A stretch of 8,518 bases of DNA. Origin: Desulfobacteraceae bacterium (lineage in GTDB: Bacteria > Desulfobacterota > Desulfobulbia > Desulfobulbales > Desulfobulbaceae). The stretch covers positions 1 to 8,518 of the forward strand of contig JALHJD010000144.1 in NCBI GenBank assembly GCA_022837185.1. Reading direction: 5' to 3'. The notes beneath the pieces were generated by a model. It was not told the origin of the DNA and searched no databases. It saw nothing but the letters and a program-made list of their open reading frames with translations. This document shows positions 1 to 5,874 of the stretch, one piece after another. Made by a program: the position numbers and the translations under genes. Numbering within the stretch: the stretch's first letter is position 1; each line of letters starts with the position of its first letter.

Positions 1-20
1 GTAAGCGCCAAATAAACCCC
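1..20. repeat. IS66 left terminal inverted repeat (IRL)
   Basis: GTAAGCGCCAAATAAACCCC matches the reverse complement of the right end (GTAAGCGCCTAATCAACCCC) at 18 of 20 positions. A GTAA start is typical of IS66-family ends. It is the presumed binding and cleavage site for the transposase. Confidence 0.93.
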
Positions 21-87
21 ATCTTTTTTATCATGCCATCCTGTGTCATGATTGGTCAACCACCAACCATTATGCAGGAGGAAGCCC

Positions 88-435
88 ATGACGGAAAGAA
101 TCAAACGAGAGGAGAAGCTGCTGCGCAACCGGCGGCGGTGGCAGGCGCATGTTCAGGCTCTGCAGCGAAGCGGCCTGAGCCGGTCCGGGTATTGTAAACA
201 GCATAACCTGTCCTACCATGCTCTGACCTATTGGCACAGAAAATTTTCCCGGTCAAAGAGCAATGAGACAAGCCTTGTCCCCGTCCCTCTTGACCGTTTC
301 CCGGGACACAATTCCATCCAACCAGGTCCGGCGGCTTTACGGGTTGTTCTGCCGGGGAGGTTGTCCATCGAGGTGGGAGATACGTTCTCACCGGCGACCC
401 TGTCCCTTTTGCTGGCGACCCTGGAGGGCCGGTAA
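88..435 (+). CDS. tnpA: IS66 accessory protein TnpA (IS66 Orf1)
   Basis: Small basic protein of 115 aa encoded by the first gene of IS66 elements. The family carries a helix-turn-helix-like N-terminal region and is required for transposition, but its exact role is unresolved. Visible here are an Arg/Lys-rich N-terminus and the segment SGLSRSGYCKQHNLSYHALTYW (read as two parts: SGLSRSGYCKQHN, then LSYHALTYW), typical of the family. The ATG at 88 is preferred because AGGAGG (76-81) sits 6 bases upstream. An in-frame TTG at 52 would add 12 residues but lacks such a site. A small inverted repeat, TTGGT/ACCAA at 52-66, lies just before the ribosome binding site. Its stop codon overlaps the tnpB start in TAATG, implying translational coupling. 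Confidence 0.9.
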   Translation: MTERIKREEKLLRNRRRWQAHVQALQRSGLSRSGYCKQHNLSYHALTYWHRKFSRSKSNETSLVPVPLDRFPGHNSIQPGPAALRVVLPGRLSIEVGDTFSPATLSLLLATLEGR

Positions 436-788
436 TGTTTTTTTCCGGCCAGCCGCTGAGGGTCTATCTGGCCACGGGCGCGACCGATATGCGCAAGTCG
501 ATCAACGGCCTGTCGCTGCTGGTTGCCGGCCGGCTGGCGCTCGATCCGCTGTCCGGCCATCTGTTTGGCTTCTGCAACCGCAAACGGGACATCGTCAAAA
601 TATTGTACTGGAACCGCAACGGCTTCTGCCTGTGGCAGAAGCGTCTGGAAAAGGACCGGTTCCGGTGGCCGGCATCCGAGGATGAAGTCCTTGCCCTGCA
701 CGGATATGAACTGACCTGGCTGCTGGACGGTTTGTCCCTGGTTCAGCACGAGGCGCATCGCCCTCTGTCGTATGCCACCGTGGTGTAA
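435..788 (+). CDS. tnpB: IS66 accessory protein TnpB (IS66 Orf2)
   Basis: Protein of 117 aa, full length for the IS66 Orf2 family. The diagnostic core is intact: an N-terminal VYLATGATDMRKSINGL, then a GFCNRKRDIVKILYWNRNGF segment followed by CLWQKRLE. It is required together with TnpA and TnpC for movement of characterised IS66 elements, although its biochemical function is not settled. The ATG overlaps the tnpA stop by one base. The frame appears undamaged, so decay of this IS is confined to tnpC. Confidence 0.93.
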   Translation: MFFSGQPLRVYLATGATDMRKSINGLSLLVAGRLALDPLSGHLFGFCNRKRDIVKILYWNRNGFCLWQKRLEKDRFRWPASEDEVLALHGYELTWLLDGLSLVQHEAHRPLSYATVV

Positions 789-806
789 AAAAACCGTGCT
801 TTTTTT
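787..806. other. A7/T7 symmetrical tract between tnpB and tnpC
   Basis: Seven A residues (787-793), the spacer CCGTGC and seven T residues (800-806) immediately follow the tnpB coding region. The tract could form a weak A-T hairpin ending in a T run and so attenuate transcription into tnpC. The lack of G-C pairs in the stem makes strong termination unlikely. Role inferred from sequence only. Confidence 0.35.
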
Positions 807-851
807 CATATAATTCTTGCAAAATCAATATGTTGTGATATATTGGGCGGT

Positions 852-2401
852 ATGCAAAAGAATGTCTCCACACTGCCCGACGACCCTGCGGCCCTCAAGG
901 AGATCATCGTCGATCTCCATGACCGTTTCGACAAGGAAACCGGTATTCTGCTGGAGCAGATCCGGCACCTGCGGGCGCAGCTGTTCGGCCGCAAGAGTGA
1001 AGAGATCCGGCCGGAGGGCGGTCCGCAGCCGCTGCCGCTGTTTGACATGCCGGAGCCGGAGGTCAGGGAGGAGGGCGAGGCAATCGAGGTGCCCGCCCAT
1101 CAGCGCCGGAAAAGCGGCCGGAAGCCTCTGCCGGAGGAACTGCCCCGGGTTGAAGTCATGCACGATATCGCTGCCGCGGATAAAGTATGCGGCTGCGGCC
1201 GGGAACTGAGCCGGATCGGCGAGGAAGTGTCGGAGCAGCTGGATATCATCCCGGCTAAAATACAGGTAATCCGTCACATCCGGCCCAAGTACGCCTGCCG
1301 GAACTGTGAAGGGGTGGAGGCCGACGGCCCGGCCCGCAGATCATTCCGAAGTCCATCGCCGGTCCCGGCCTGCTGGCCCATATTCTGACGGCCAAGTTTA
1401 TCGACCATACCCCTTTTTACCGGCAGGAAAAGCAGTTTGCCCGCCTGGGGGTCGAGGTGTCGAGGACCTCGATGTGCAGTTGGGCCATGCAGGCGGCCAT
1501 CGCCTGCCGGCCGCTGCTGAACCTGCTGCAGGAAGAAGTGCTGGCCGGTTCGTACCTCAATATTGATGAAACCACCCTGCAGGTATTACAGGAACCCGGC
1601 CGGGACCCGACTTCCAAGTCGTATATGTGGATTTTCCGGCGGGGAGATCCCGGCCGGCCGATTCTCATCTATCAGTATCATCCGACCAGAAGCGGTGATG
1701 TCGCCAGGTCCTTCCTGGAGGATTTTACCGGCTTTGTGCAGACCGACGGTTACAGCGGTTATGATTTTCTCGATCATGCCGACCATATCCGGCATATCGG
1801 CTGCTGGGCGCATGTCCGGCGCAAGTTCATGGACGTGATCAACGCCCAGGGCAAGAACCGGAAAACCGGCGCCGCCGACATGGCGCTGAGCTATATCGGC
1901 AAGCTGTACAAGCTGGAAAAAGAGGCCAAGGCGAAGAGTCTCTCTCCAACGGAAGTGTATCGCCTGCGCCAGACTGAGGCCAAGCCCATTCTTGATGACA
2001 TGCACCGGTGGCTGACCAGGAAATCCGTGCAGACGCCGCCCAAGGGGCTGCTTGGCAAAGCGGTTTCCTATGCGTTGAAACAATGGGATCGGCTGGTCGG
2101 TTATCTTGAGGACGGCCGTCTTGCACCGGACAACAACAGCGCCGAGAATGCCATCCGTCCCTTTGTCGTCGGCCGCAAGAACTGGCTGTTCTCCGGCACG
2201 CCCGAGGGAGCCGAAGCCAGTGCCCTGCTGTACAGCCTGATCGAAACGGCAAAGGCCAACCGGCTGGAACCCTATGCCTACCTGCGCCATATATTTGAGA
2301 AGCTGCCAGCGGCTTCCTCTCTGAAGGATTTTGAAACCCTCCTGCCCTGGAACATGACACCGAAGCATATCCCCTGCTCCCAGCAGATTAGGTGGGGTTG
2401 A
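852..2401 (+). pseudogene. tnpC: IS66 transposase TnpC, frameshifted by an internal deletion
   Basis: This is the DDE transposase of IS66 elements. The first frame (ATG 852, stop 1386-1388) encodes the N-terminal coiled region and a zinc-binding segment with CGCG and CRNC cysteine pairs. The remainder lies in another frame, from about 1337 (QIIPKSIAGPGLLAHILTAKF) to 2401. It keeps all three catalytic residues: Asp in NIDET (1565-1567), Asp in QTDGYSG (1745-1747) and Glu in NNSAENAIRP (2144-2146), plus the usual C-terminal tail. Family members normally have about eight residues (roughly VKIAPxPP) between EADGPA and QIIPKS. Here only two bases remain between the codons, consistent with a deletion near 22 bp that both removes the linker and shifts frame. 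No slippery heptamer is visible at the junction, so programmed frameshifting is unlikely. The deletion size is inferred from family memory. Confidence 0.88.
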
Positions 2402-2413
2402 TTAGGCGCTTAC
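2394..2413. repeat. IS66 right terminal inverted repeat (IRR)
   Basis: This is the inverted partner of bases 1-20, with two mismatches. It contains the tnpC stop codon (2399-2401) on the plus strand. On the minus strand it supplies codons for Val-Ser-Ala and a TAA stop (2402-2404) to the interrupted cytochrome gene. Confidence 0.93.
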
Positions 2414-4900
2414 GGTGAAGCCGTCGAATTTCGACCCCGAACGGGCAACGGCCCTGATGCTGATCGCCGAGCCTTCCGCGTAGGGCAGGATGCATTCGGC
2501 CTGGGCCGATGATGTTTTGTCGCACAGGATATTCCCGGGCGGAATATCCTCGATATATCCTGTTCCGTCTCCGATCAGTTGGAGGGTGTAGAGCGCGACG
2601 CCGGGGGCGGGGACGGAAGCGGAAGTCATGGTAAACGGAACAATGCCGTCGACGGAAGCCGTTGAACCGTCCAGACCGTGATTATGGGCCCACAGTTGCC
2701 AGATTGTGCCGCCCCAGGCCCTCAGCCCCATAAAGAAGGGATCTGTCTGGGCCAGATAGGCGGGGTCATCATGGGGGTTGAGTCGAGGTTCATTGGCCTG
2801 GGCATAGGTGGGTTCAAACAAGGCTCGATTGGCTCCCGTTCCATTGATTTCATCGCGAAGAAATTCGATATACTCGCGCGATGTGCCCTGGTAATAGAGG
2901 GTGACCGTGACATGGGTGATGTTTTTTTCCACGGCCTCGGGGATCGTCAGGGAAACGGCATCGTAGCCGCCGGCATATTCCGCCGGGGTGTACAGATTGG
3001 TGTCCGGGGTCGCGGCATCGTCCTTGATGCCGCCGGGCGCCACCGGTTCGGACAAGCGGGTTTTCGCCTCGGCAAGGTCGAAGCCCTTGGGTGGTATGCG
3101 GTTGTCCTTGTAGCGGTCGGTCGCCAGGGCGAAATGGAAGGTGTGGTCTTCCCCGGTCAAATCGCTGCGGGTGACCGCCTCGTAAATGAGGGCATCATTG
3201 TGCTCCTCGTTCGGCCCCAGGGCGGCAGGGGCGGGGACAACGTAACCTGCGCCGGGCAGGGCGCCGTTGTAGTTCCAGAAGTCTAATCCCCCCTTGAAGG
3301 TGCCGGCGGCCGGATCATACGGGTTGATCTCGTAGACAACATTGTCATTGGAATAGGCCTTGACGTTGACAAAAGCGCGTCTCCCCTCGGGATACCCGGA
3401 CAGCAGTTTATGGCCGGTATTGTTCTGCACCCGGAAAGACAGCTCCCCGGTCACGGGATTGAACATCATATTTTTGATGGTGGCCGCCCGGCGAAGCTGG
3501 ATTTGCGCCCGTTCCGAGGCCGCCAGCAGAGCCCTGCCGTAGTTGTCGGCCCCCAGACCGTGGCCCTGGGTAAAATCGAGCGTCAGTTCACCGGCCCTGT
3601 TCACCAACAGTCCCGCATTGGTCAGGTCATATTCGTCCAGGCTCTCATCCACGCTGGCTAAAATGCGGGTCATCCACATGTTGCCGCCCTGGAGGTCGTG
3701 CGTCGGTACGCCGGAGTCGGGATGGGCAACGGAATCAACGGGACGGAGAACCCCTTCGTCATTGGTTGCCGCGCCCACGTCGCCCGGAACTTCCGGCATG
3801 TGGCAGTCCTGGCACATGGAGGCCGTGGCCGGGCCGCCCAGGTCCTGGAACTCCTGATTGGTGGGAACATTGATGAAGCGGGCGTACAGCGATGACTTGA
3901 ATTCCGAGAACGTTCGTTCCACATGGGCGTAGGCGTGCGCCGACTGCTGCTCGGTCTTCAGGACCGAAGCCAGAGGGTCAGGCAGGTTGGCCAGGACCGG
4001 GTTGGACACGTCATGGCAGGTCGAGCAGAAGAATTTCGACTTGTGGTAGCGGCTGTAGAGGTTGGGACCGGCGTGATTGTTCGCCGCATCGGCGAAGGGG
4101 CCGCGCATATTCGTATATGGATCGGAAACAAGATCGATGAATATCTGGCCGCCGCCGTTTTCGGTATAGCCCGCCTCCTTGGGCGCGTCGATTTCATAGA
4201 ACGGGGTGCCGTTCATGTAGGTCAGGCTGCCGGCCAGACCGGCATCGGCGTTGAACGTTGCTGTGAGTTGAGGGTCGAAAATGTACCCGAAGGCCTCGTC
4301 CCAGTAGGCCGGCCGGTTGGGGAGAAGGACGCCTTCCCGGGTTTCGGCGGTGTTGAAGAACGGGTCATACATCCGGTGGCAGACCGCGCAGTGGACGCCG
4401 TCGAAGTCGCTGCCGATCATGGCCGAGCCATTTAAGGCGCTTGCCGCCCCTGACGTGTTGGATCCGACCGAGGACCTTCCGCCCAGCCACCCTTCCGGGA
4501 AGTGGCAGCGCAGACAGATGTCGGTGGCGTTCGGGGTTCCCACCGCCCAGATGGAATCCTGGGACGCCACGGTCATGGTTGCCCAGAAAATGGGATCACG
4601 GGCCGCCTGGGCCATCATGGAACCCTGCCACTGGAAAAAGGGCAGGCCCTGGTTCTCCGGGAGGTCCGGGTTATCACCCTTGTGGCAGTTGATGCAGGCG
4701 CTTTCCGGTGGAGTGGGTTCGGGCGGAGGCTGTACCTCGTCCGACGGAGCAGCAATGTTCTGCAGGGTTACGTCCGGCTGGGTGCCGGGCATCCGGACAA
4801 GAGGATCATCCTCCACCTGTGTTCCCTGCCAGCCTGCGGCAACTCCTCCCCATGACAAGCCGACCGCAAAACAAATTAGGAGCAAAAAATGGTGTTTCAT
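2402..4900 (-). CDS. Secreted five-heme c-type cytochrome, 3' end truncated by IS66
   Basis: The 832-aa product starts with a Sec signal peptide (residues 1-22, hydrophobic core LLLICFAVGLSWGGV, likely cleavage after VAA), followed by a Pro-rich linker. Five CXXCH heme-binding motifs lie at about residues 69 (CINCH), 129 (CLRCH), 171 (CAVCH), 292 (CSTCH) and 363 (CQDCH), so it should bind five covalent hemes in the periplasm or outside the cell. A beta-rich region follows, with NNTGHKLLSGYPEGRR at 493-508, a motif I associate with large multiheme cytochromes of Desulfobacterota. Substrate and redox partners cannot be told. Residues 777-829 begin a repeat-like domain (Cys793, Cys803, then GSKFDGF) that resembles bacterial InlB-B-like repeats and is cut off. 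The final V-S-A and stop are encoded by the IS66 end, so the native protein was longer. The ATG at 4900 is supported by GGGAGGGGG (4906-4914) upstream and by the signal peptide. A sigma-54-type promoter lies about 90 bases upstream. Confidence 0.9.
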   Translation of the reverse strand: MKHHFLLLICFAVGLSWGGVAAGWQGTQVEDDPLVRMPGTQPDVTLQNIAAPSDEVQPPPEPTPPESACINCHKGDNPDLPENQGLPFFQWQGSMMAQAARDPIFWATMTVASQDSIWAVGTPNATDICLRCHFPEGWLGGRSSVGSNTSGAASALNGSAMIGSDFDGVHCAVCHRMYDPFFNTAETREGVLLPNRPAYWDEAFGYIFDPQLTATFNADAGLAGSLTYMNGTPFYEIDAPKEAGYTENGGGQIFIDLVSDPYTNMRGPFADAANNHAGPNLYSRYHKSKFFCSTCHDVSNPVLANLPDPLASVLKTEQQSAHAYAHVERTFSEFKSSLYARFINVPTNQEFQDLGGPATASMCQDCHMPEVPGDVGAATNDEGVLRPVDSVAHPDSGVPTHDLQGGNMWMTRILASVDESLDEYDLTNAGLLVNRAGELTLDFTQGHGLGADNYGRALLAASERAQIQLRRAATIKNMMFNPVTGELSFRVQNNTGHKLLSGYPEGRRAFVNVKAYSNDNVVYEINPYDPAAGTFKGGLDFWNYNGALPGAGYVVPAPAALGPNEEHNDALIYEAVTRSDLTGEDHTFHFALATDRYKDNRIPPKGFDLAEAKTRLSEPVAPGGIKDDAATPDTNLYTPAEYAGGYDAVSLTIPEAVEKNITHVTVTLYYQGTSREYIEFLRDEINGTGANRALFEPTYAQANEPRLNPHDDPAYLAQTDPFFMGLRAWGGTIWQLWAHNHGLDGSTASVDGIVPFTMTSASVPAPGVALYTLQLIGDGTGYIEDIPPGNILCDKTSSAQAECILPYAEGSAISIRAVARSGSKFDGFTVSA

Positions 4901-4986
4901 CCTGACCCCCTCCCAAGCACTTCAACATGAGTTTTTCTGCTGATCCCGCTCTTTACCGGCGACGATGCAGCCGCAAATTGATAGCG

Positions 4987-5002
4987 AGCAAAATCAGTGC
5001 CA
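4987..5002 (-). promoter_or_regulatory. Sigma-54 (RpoN) -24/-12 promoter for the cytochrome gene
   Basis: The minus strand reads TGGCACTGATTTTGCT, matching the TGGCAC-N5-TTGCW consensus, with exactly ten bases between the invariant GG and GC. The predicted start of transcription is near 4976-4977, giving a leader of about 76 bases to the ATG at 4900. Sigma-54 promoters require an AAA+ enhancer-binding activator. Two TGTTCAAA copies upstream (5041-5048, 5087-5094) are possible activator sites. Orientation and spacing agree with transcription of the cytochrome. Confidence 0.72.
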
Positions 5003-5040
5003 TATTTTATGCAGCAGAAAATTCAGGAGAAGAGGAGAAT

Positions 5041-5094
5041 TGTTCAAACCTCATAGAGTATCATCGGCCATTCTGCGGTCATGTTCTGTTCAAA
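5041..5094. repeat. Direct repeat TGTTCAAA x2 upstream of the sigma-54 promoter
   Basis: TGTTCAAA occurs at 5041-5048 and 5087-5094, offset by 46 bases. Relative to the predicted start near 4977 these lie at about -65 to -118, a usual range for enhancer-binding-protein sites. The repeats are short and could be chance. Confidence 0.3.
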
Positions 5095-5148
5095 AGAAGC
5101 GGAAACAGTTCAATGAGTAAAATATAAACAATACTGTCTGGAGGATTT

Positions 5149-5241
5149 TTGGAACAAAAGAAGGGCAAGGTAAAAAGTCCTGTACAGACGGACACGTCCA
5201 GTAAAACAGGACAACTATCAATAGAGGACAACGCAGCTTGA
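5149..5241 (+). CDS. Possible 30-aa hydrophilic peptide (TTG start)
   Basis: A short frame opens with TTG at 5149, preceded by GGAGG (5140-5144) with 4 bases between, and ends at TGA 5239-5241. The product would be charged and soluble, beginning MEQKKGKVKSPVQTD and ending SIEDNAA, with no membrane segment and no cysteines. I do not recognise the family. The ribosome binding site is the best argument for translation. Against it are the tiny size, the weak start codon, and the fact that the same DNA forms inverted repeats that could equally make it a non-coding RNA or operator region. Confidence 0.3.
   Translation: MEQKKGKVKSPVQTDTSSKTGQLSIEDNAA
5177..5212. repeat. Nested inverted repeat (GTCCTGT...ACAGGAC)
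   Basis: A perfect 7-bp outer arm pair, GTCCTGT (5177-5183) and ACAGGAC (5206-5212), encloses a second GGAC/GTCC pair (5190-5193, 5196-5199) and overlaps the 8-bp palindrome CTGTACAG (5180-5187). The right arm overlaps a direct repeat AGGACAAC, present at 5208-5215 and 5224-5231. It may be an operator or a small RNA structure; no T run follows, so it is not an intrinsic terminator. Confidence 0.45.
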
Positions 5242-5316
5242 TCGGCTTGACCTCACCCAGTGGTCATCAGAAATGACAGCACTGTTCTTGGCTCAACACA
5301 ATCGAAGGAAATATCC

Positions 5317-5350
5317 CATCGAAATCGAAATCTGCATCGAAATCGAAAAA
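5317..5350. repeat. ATCGAA-type short repeat patch
   Basis: CATCGAAATCGAAA occurs twice (5317-5330 and 5335-5348), offset by 18 bases, each with internal ATCGAA units; an isolated AATCGAAGG lies at 5300-5308. Such CGATTT/AAATCG hexamer clusters occur in intergenic DNA of many Desulfobacterota and related genomes. Translations across it (IEIEICIEIE-like) are low-complexity and not taken as coding. Confidence 0.6.
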
Positions 5351-5369
5351 CCTTCCACCCAGGAAGGTT
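5346..5369 (-). terminator. Candidate minus-strand intrinsic terminator
   Basis: On the minus strand AACCTTCC, a 5-base loop and GGAAGGTT form a perfect 8-bp stem (5349-5369) running into a short T run (TTTTT including the end of the stem). The nearest minus-strand gene upstream is the helicase, whose stop lies about 500 bases away across an oppositely oriented gene, so the assignment is uncertain. It may instead be part of the adjoining repeat element. Confidence 0.4.
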
Positions 5370-5488
5370 CCGCAAACATGCTCTTCTCCCATTCGTCCAC
5401 GTCAGCAGGGAGTGGGGAATCGCCGACAACAAAAACAACCACTGCGGGTGAAAGAGCGAAGCCGCCGGCCGGGAAGATGTTCCGGCTC

Positions 5489-5517
5489 CTGACTTTTCCC
5501 CGATCAGGGATTATATT
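5489..5517 (+). promoter_or_regulatory. Sigma-70-like promoter for the 76-aa protein gene
   Basis: CTGACT (5489-5494) as -35 and TATATT (5512-5517) as -10 are separated by the ideal 17 bases, with 4/6 and 5/6 matches to consensus. The predicted start is near 5524, about 35 bases before the ATG at 5559. A short inverted repeat CCTGA/TCAGG (5488-5492, 5504-5508) lies across the spacer and could bind a regulator. Confidence 0.55.
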
Positions 5518-5558
5518 TAAGACATGGAGAGAAGGTAACGTGAAAGGGGGTGAATTGT

Positions 5559-5789
5559 ATGAGCACCTTTCGGGATCTTGAACAGAAAATAGACAATGTC
5601 GTCGAGTTGAGTTCGATGTGCCGGGGCGAATGGTGCAGGACCCTTGAATCGCAGATGGACGAACTGGACAGGGAGCTGCATGACGTCGTCCGGAGAACCT
5701 GTAAATCCGAACGTCATCTGAAGTTTTCCAAGGTGGAAGACAAGATTCGGCGAGGATACAGAAATCTGAGCCCGAACATTCATGTATGA
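5559..5789 (+). CDS. Small helical protein of unknown function (76 aa)
   Basis: The product has 76 residues, MSTFRDLEQKIDNVVELSSM at its N-terminus and YRNLSPNIHV at its end. It is rich in Glu, Asp, Arg and Lys with heptad-like spacing (about residues 5-16 and 28-45), suggesting helices or a short coiled coil. Three cysteines (21, 26, 48) are present, the first two with CxxxxC spacing. There is no signal peptide or membrane segment, so it is probably cytoplasmic. The ATG at 5559 follows AAAGGGGG (5543-5550) by 8 bases; a GTG at 5550 would add three residues but overlaps that site. A 17-bp-spaced promoter precedes it and a strong terminator follows, so it is a self-contained monocistronic unit. 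I do not recognise a characterised family. Confidence 0.75.
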   Translation: MSTFRDLEQKIDNVVELSSMCRGEWCRTLESQMDELDRELHDVVRRTCKSERHLKFSKVEDKIRRGYRNLSPNIHV

Positions 5790-5803
5790 CGGGATAAAGA
5801 CGG

Positions 5804-5841
5804 AGGAGAGGCAGTCGTGAACAGCGGCTGCCTCTCTTTTA
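5804..5841 (+). terminator. Intrinsic terminator of the 76-aa protein gene
   Basis: GAGAGGCAG (5806-5814) pairs perfectly with CTGCCTCTC (5828-5836). The stem extends inward by T-G, C-G and G-C pairs to a 7-base loop, and is followed by TTTTATTT. It starts about 15 bases after the stop codon at 5789. The minus-strand side has only a weak T run, so it would not serve the convergent helicase gene well. Confidence 0.85.
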
Positions 5842-5874
5842 TTTGTGCGCGGTCCGGCCCGGGGGCCGCAATGA

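Larger units (their letters stand above)
1..2413 (+). mobile_element. IS66-family insertion sequence, complete ends, decayed transposase
   Basis: The element is bounded by imperfect 20-bp inverted repeats beginning GTAAGCGCC at both ends and carries the three-gene IS66 layout: tnpA, tnpB overlapping it by one base, then tnpC. The length of 2413 bp is normal for the family. The right end is fixed because it interrupts a cytochrome reading frame exactly at the terminal repeat. IS66 elements usually make an 8-bp target duplication. The right-hand copy would be ggtgaagc (2414-2421); the left flank is outside the window, so this cannot be confirmed. tnpC carries a frameshifting deletion, so the copy is probably non-autonomous. 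Position 1 coincides exactly with the IS end, which may be a contig break at a repeated element. Confidence 0.95.
4901..5558. other. Long intergenic region between divergent genes
   Basis: About 660 bases separate the divergent cytochrome and small-protein genes. The open frames here (for example 4927-5127 plus and 5253-5438 minus) lack ribosome binding sites or give low-complexity translations, so I do not call them. The stretch holds the sigma-54 promoter (4987-5002), a possible 30-codon ORF (5149-5241), nested inverted repeats (5177-5212), an ATCGAA repeat patch with a hairpin (5317-5369), and a sigma-70-like promoter (5489-5517). Confidence 0.6.

Noticed and set aside
1320..1345. Programmed ribosomal frameshift in tnpC
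   Set aside because: No slippery A/T-rich heptamer or downstream structure is apparent, and conserved residues are missing at the junction, which frameshifting would not explain.
1586..2368. 260-codon minus-strand ORF across tnpC
   Set aside because: Antisense shadow of the transposase, whose plus-strand frame carries the DDE motifs.
2678..3286. 202-codon plus-strand ORF opposite the cytochrome
   Set aside because: Shadow of the GC-rich cytochrome gene, with Gly/Val-rich sequence and no recognisable motif.
4927..5127. 66-codon plus-strand ORF in the cytochrome promoter region
   Set aside because: No ribosome binding site, composition not protein-like, and it spans the sigma-54 promoter of the divergent gene.
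5317..5350. CRISPR array
   Set aside because: Only two short copies 18 bases apart with no spacer-length unique sequence and no cas genes.
5253..5581. Overlapping ORFs across the ATCGAA patch on both strands
   Set aside because: Translations are low-complexity products of the hexamer repeat (IEIEICIEIE, RFRCRFRFR) and none has a ribosome binding site.
5840..5870. GC-rich hairpin as a terminator for the helicase
   Set aside because: The minus-strand stem is short, with mismatches, and is not followed by a T run.
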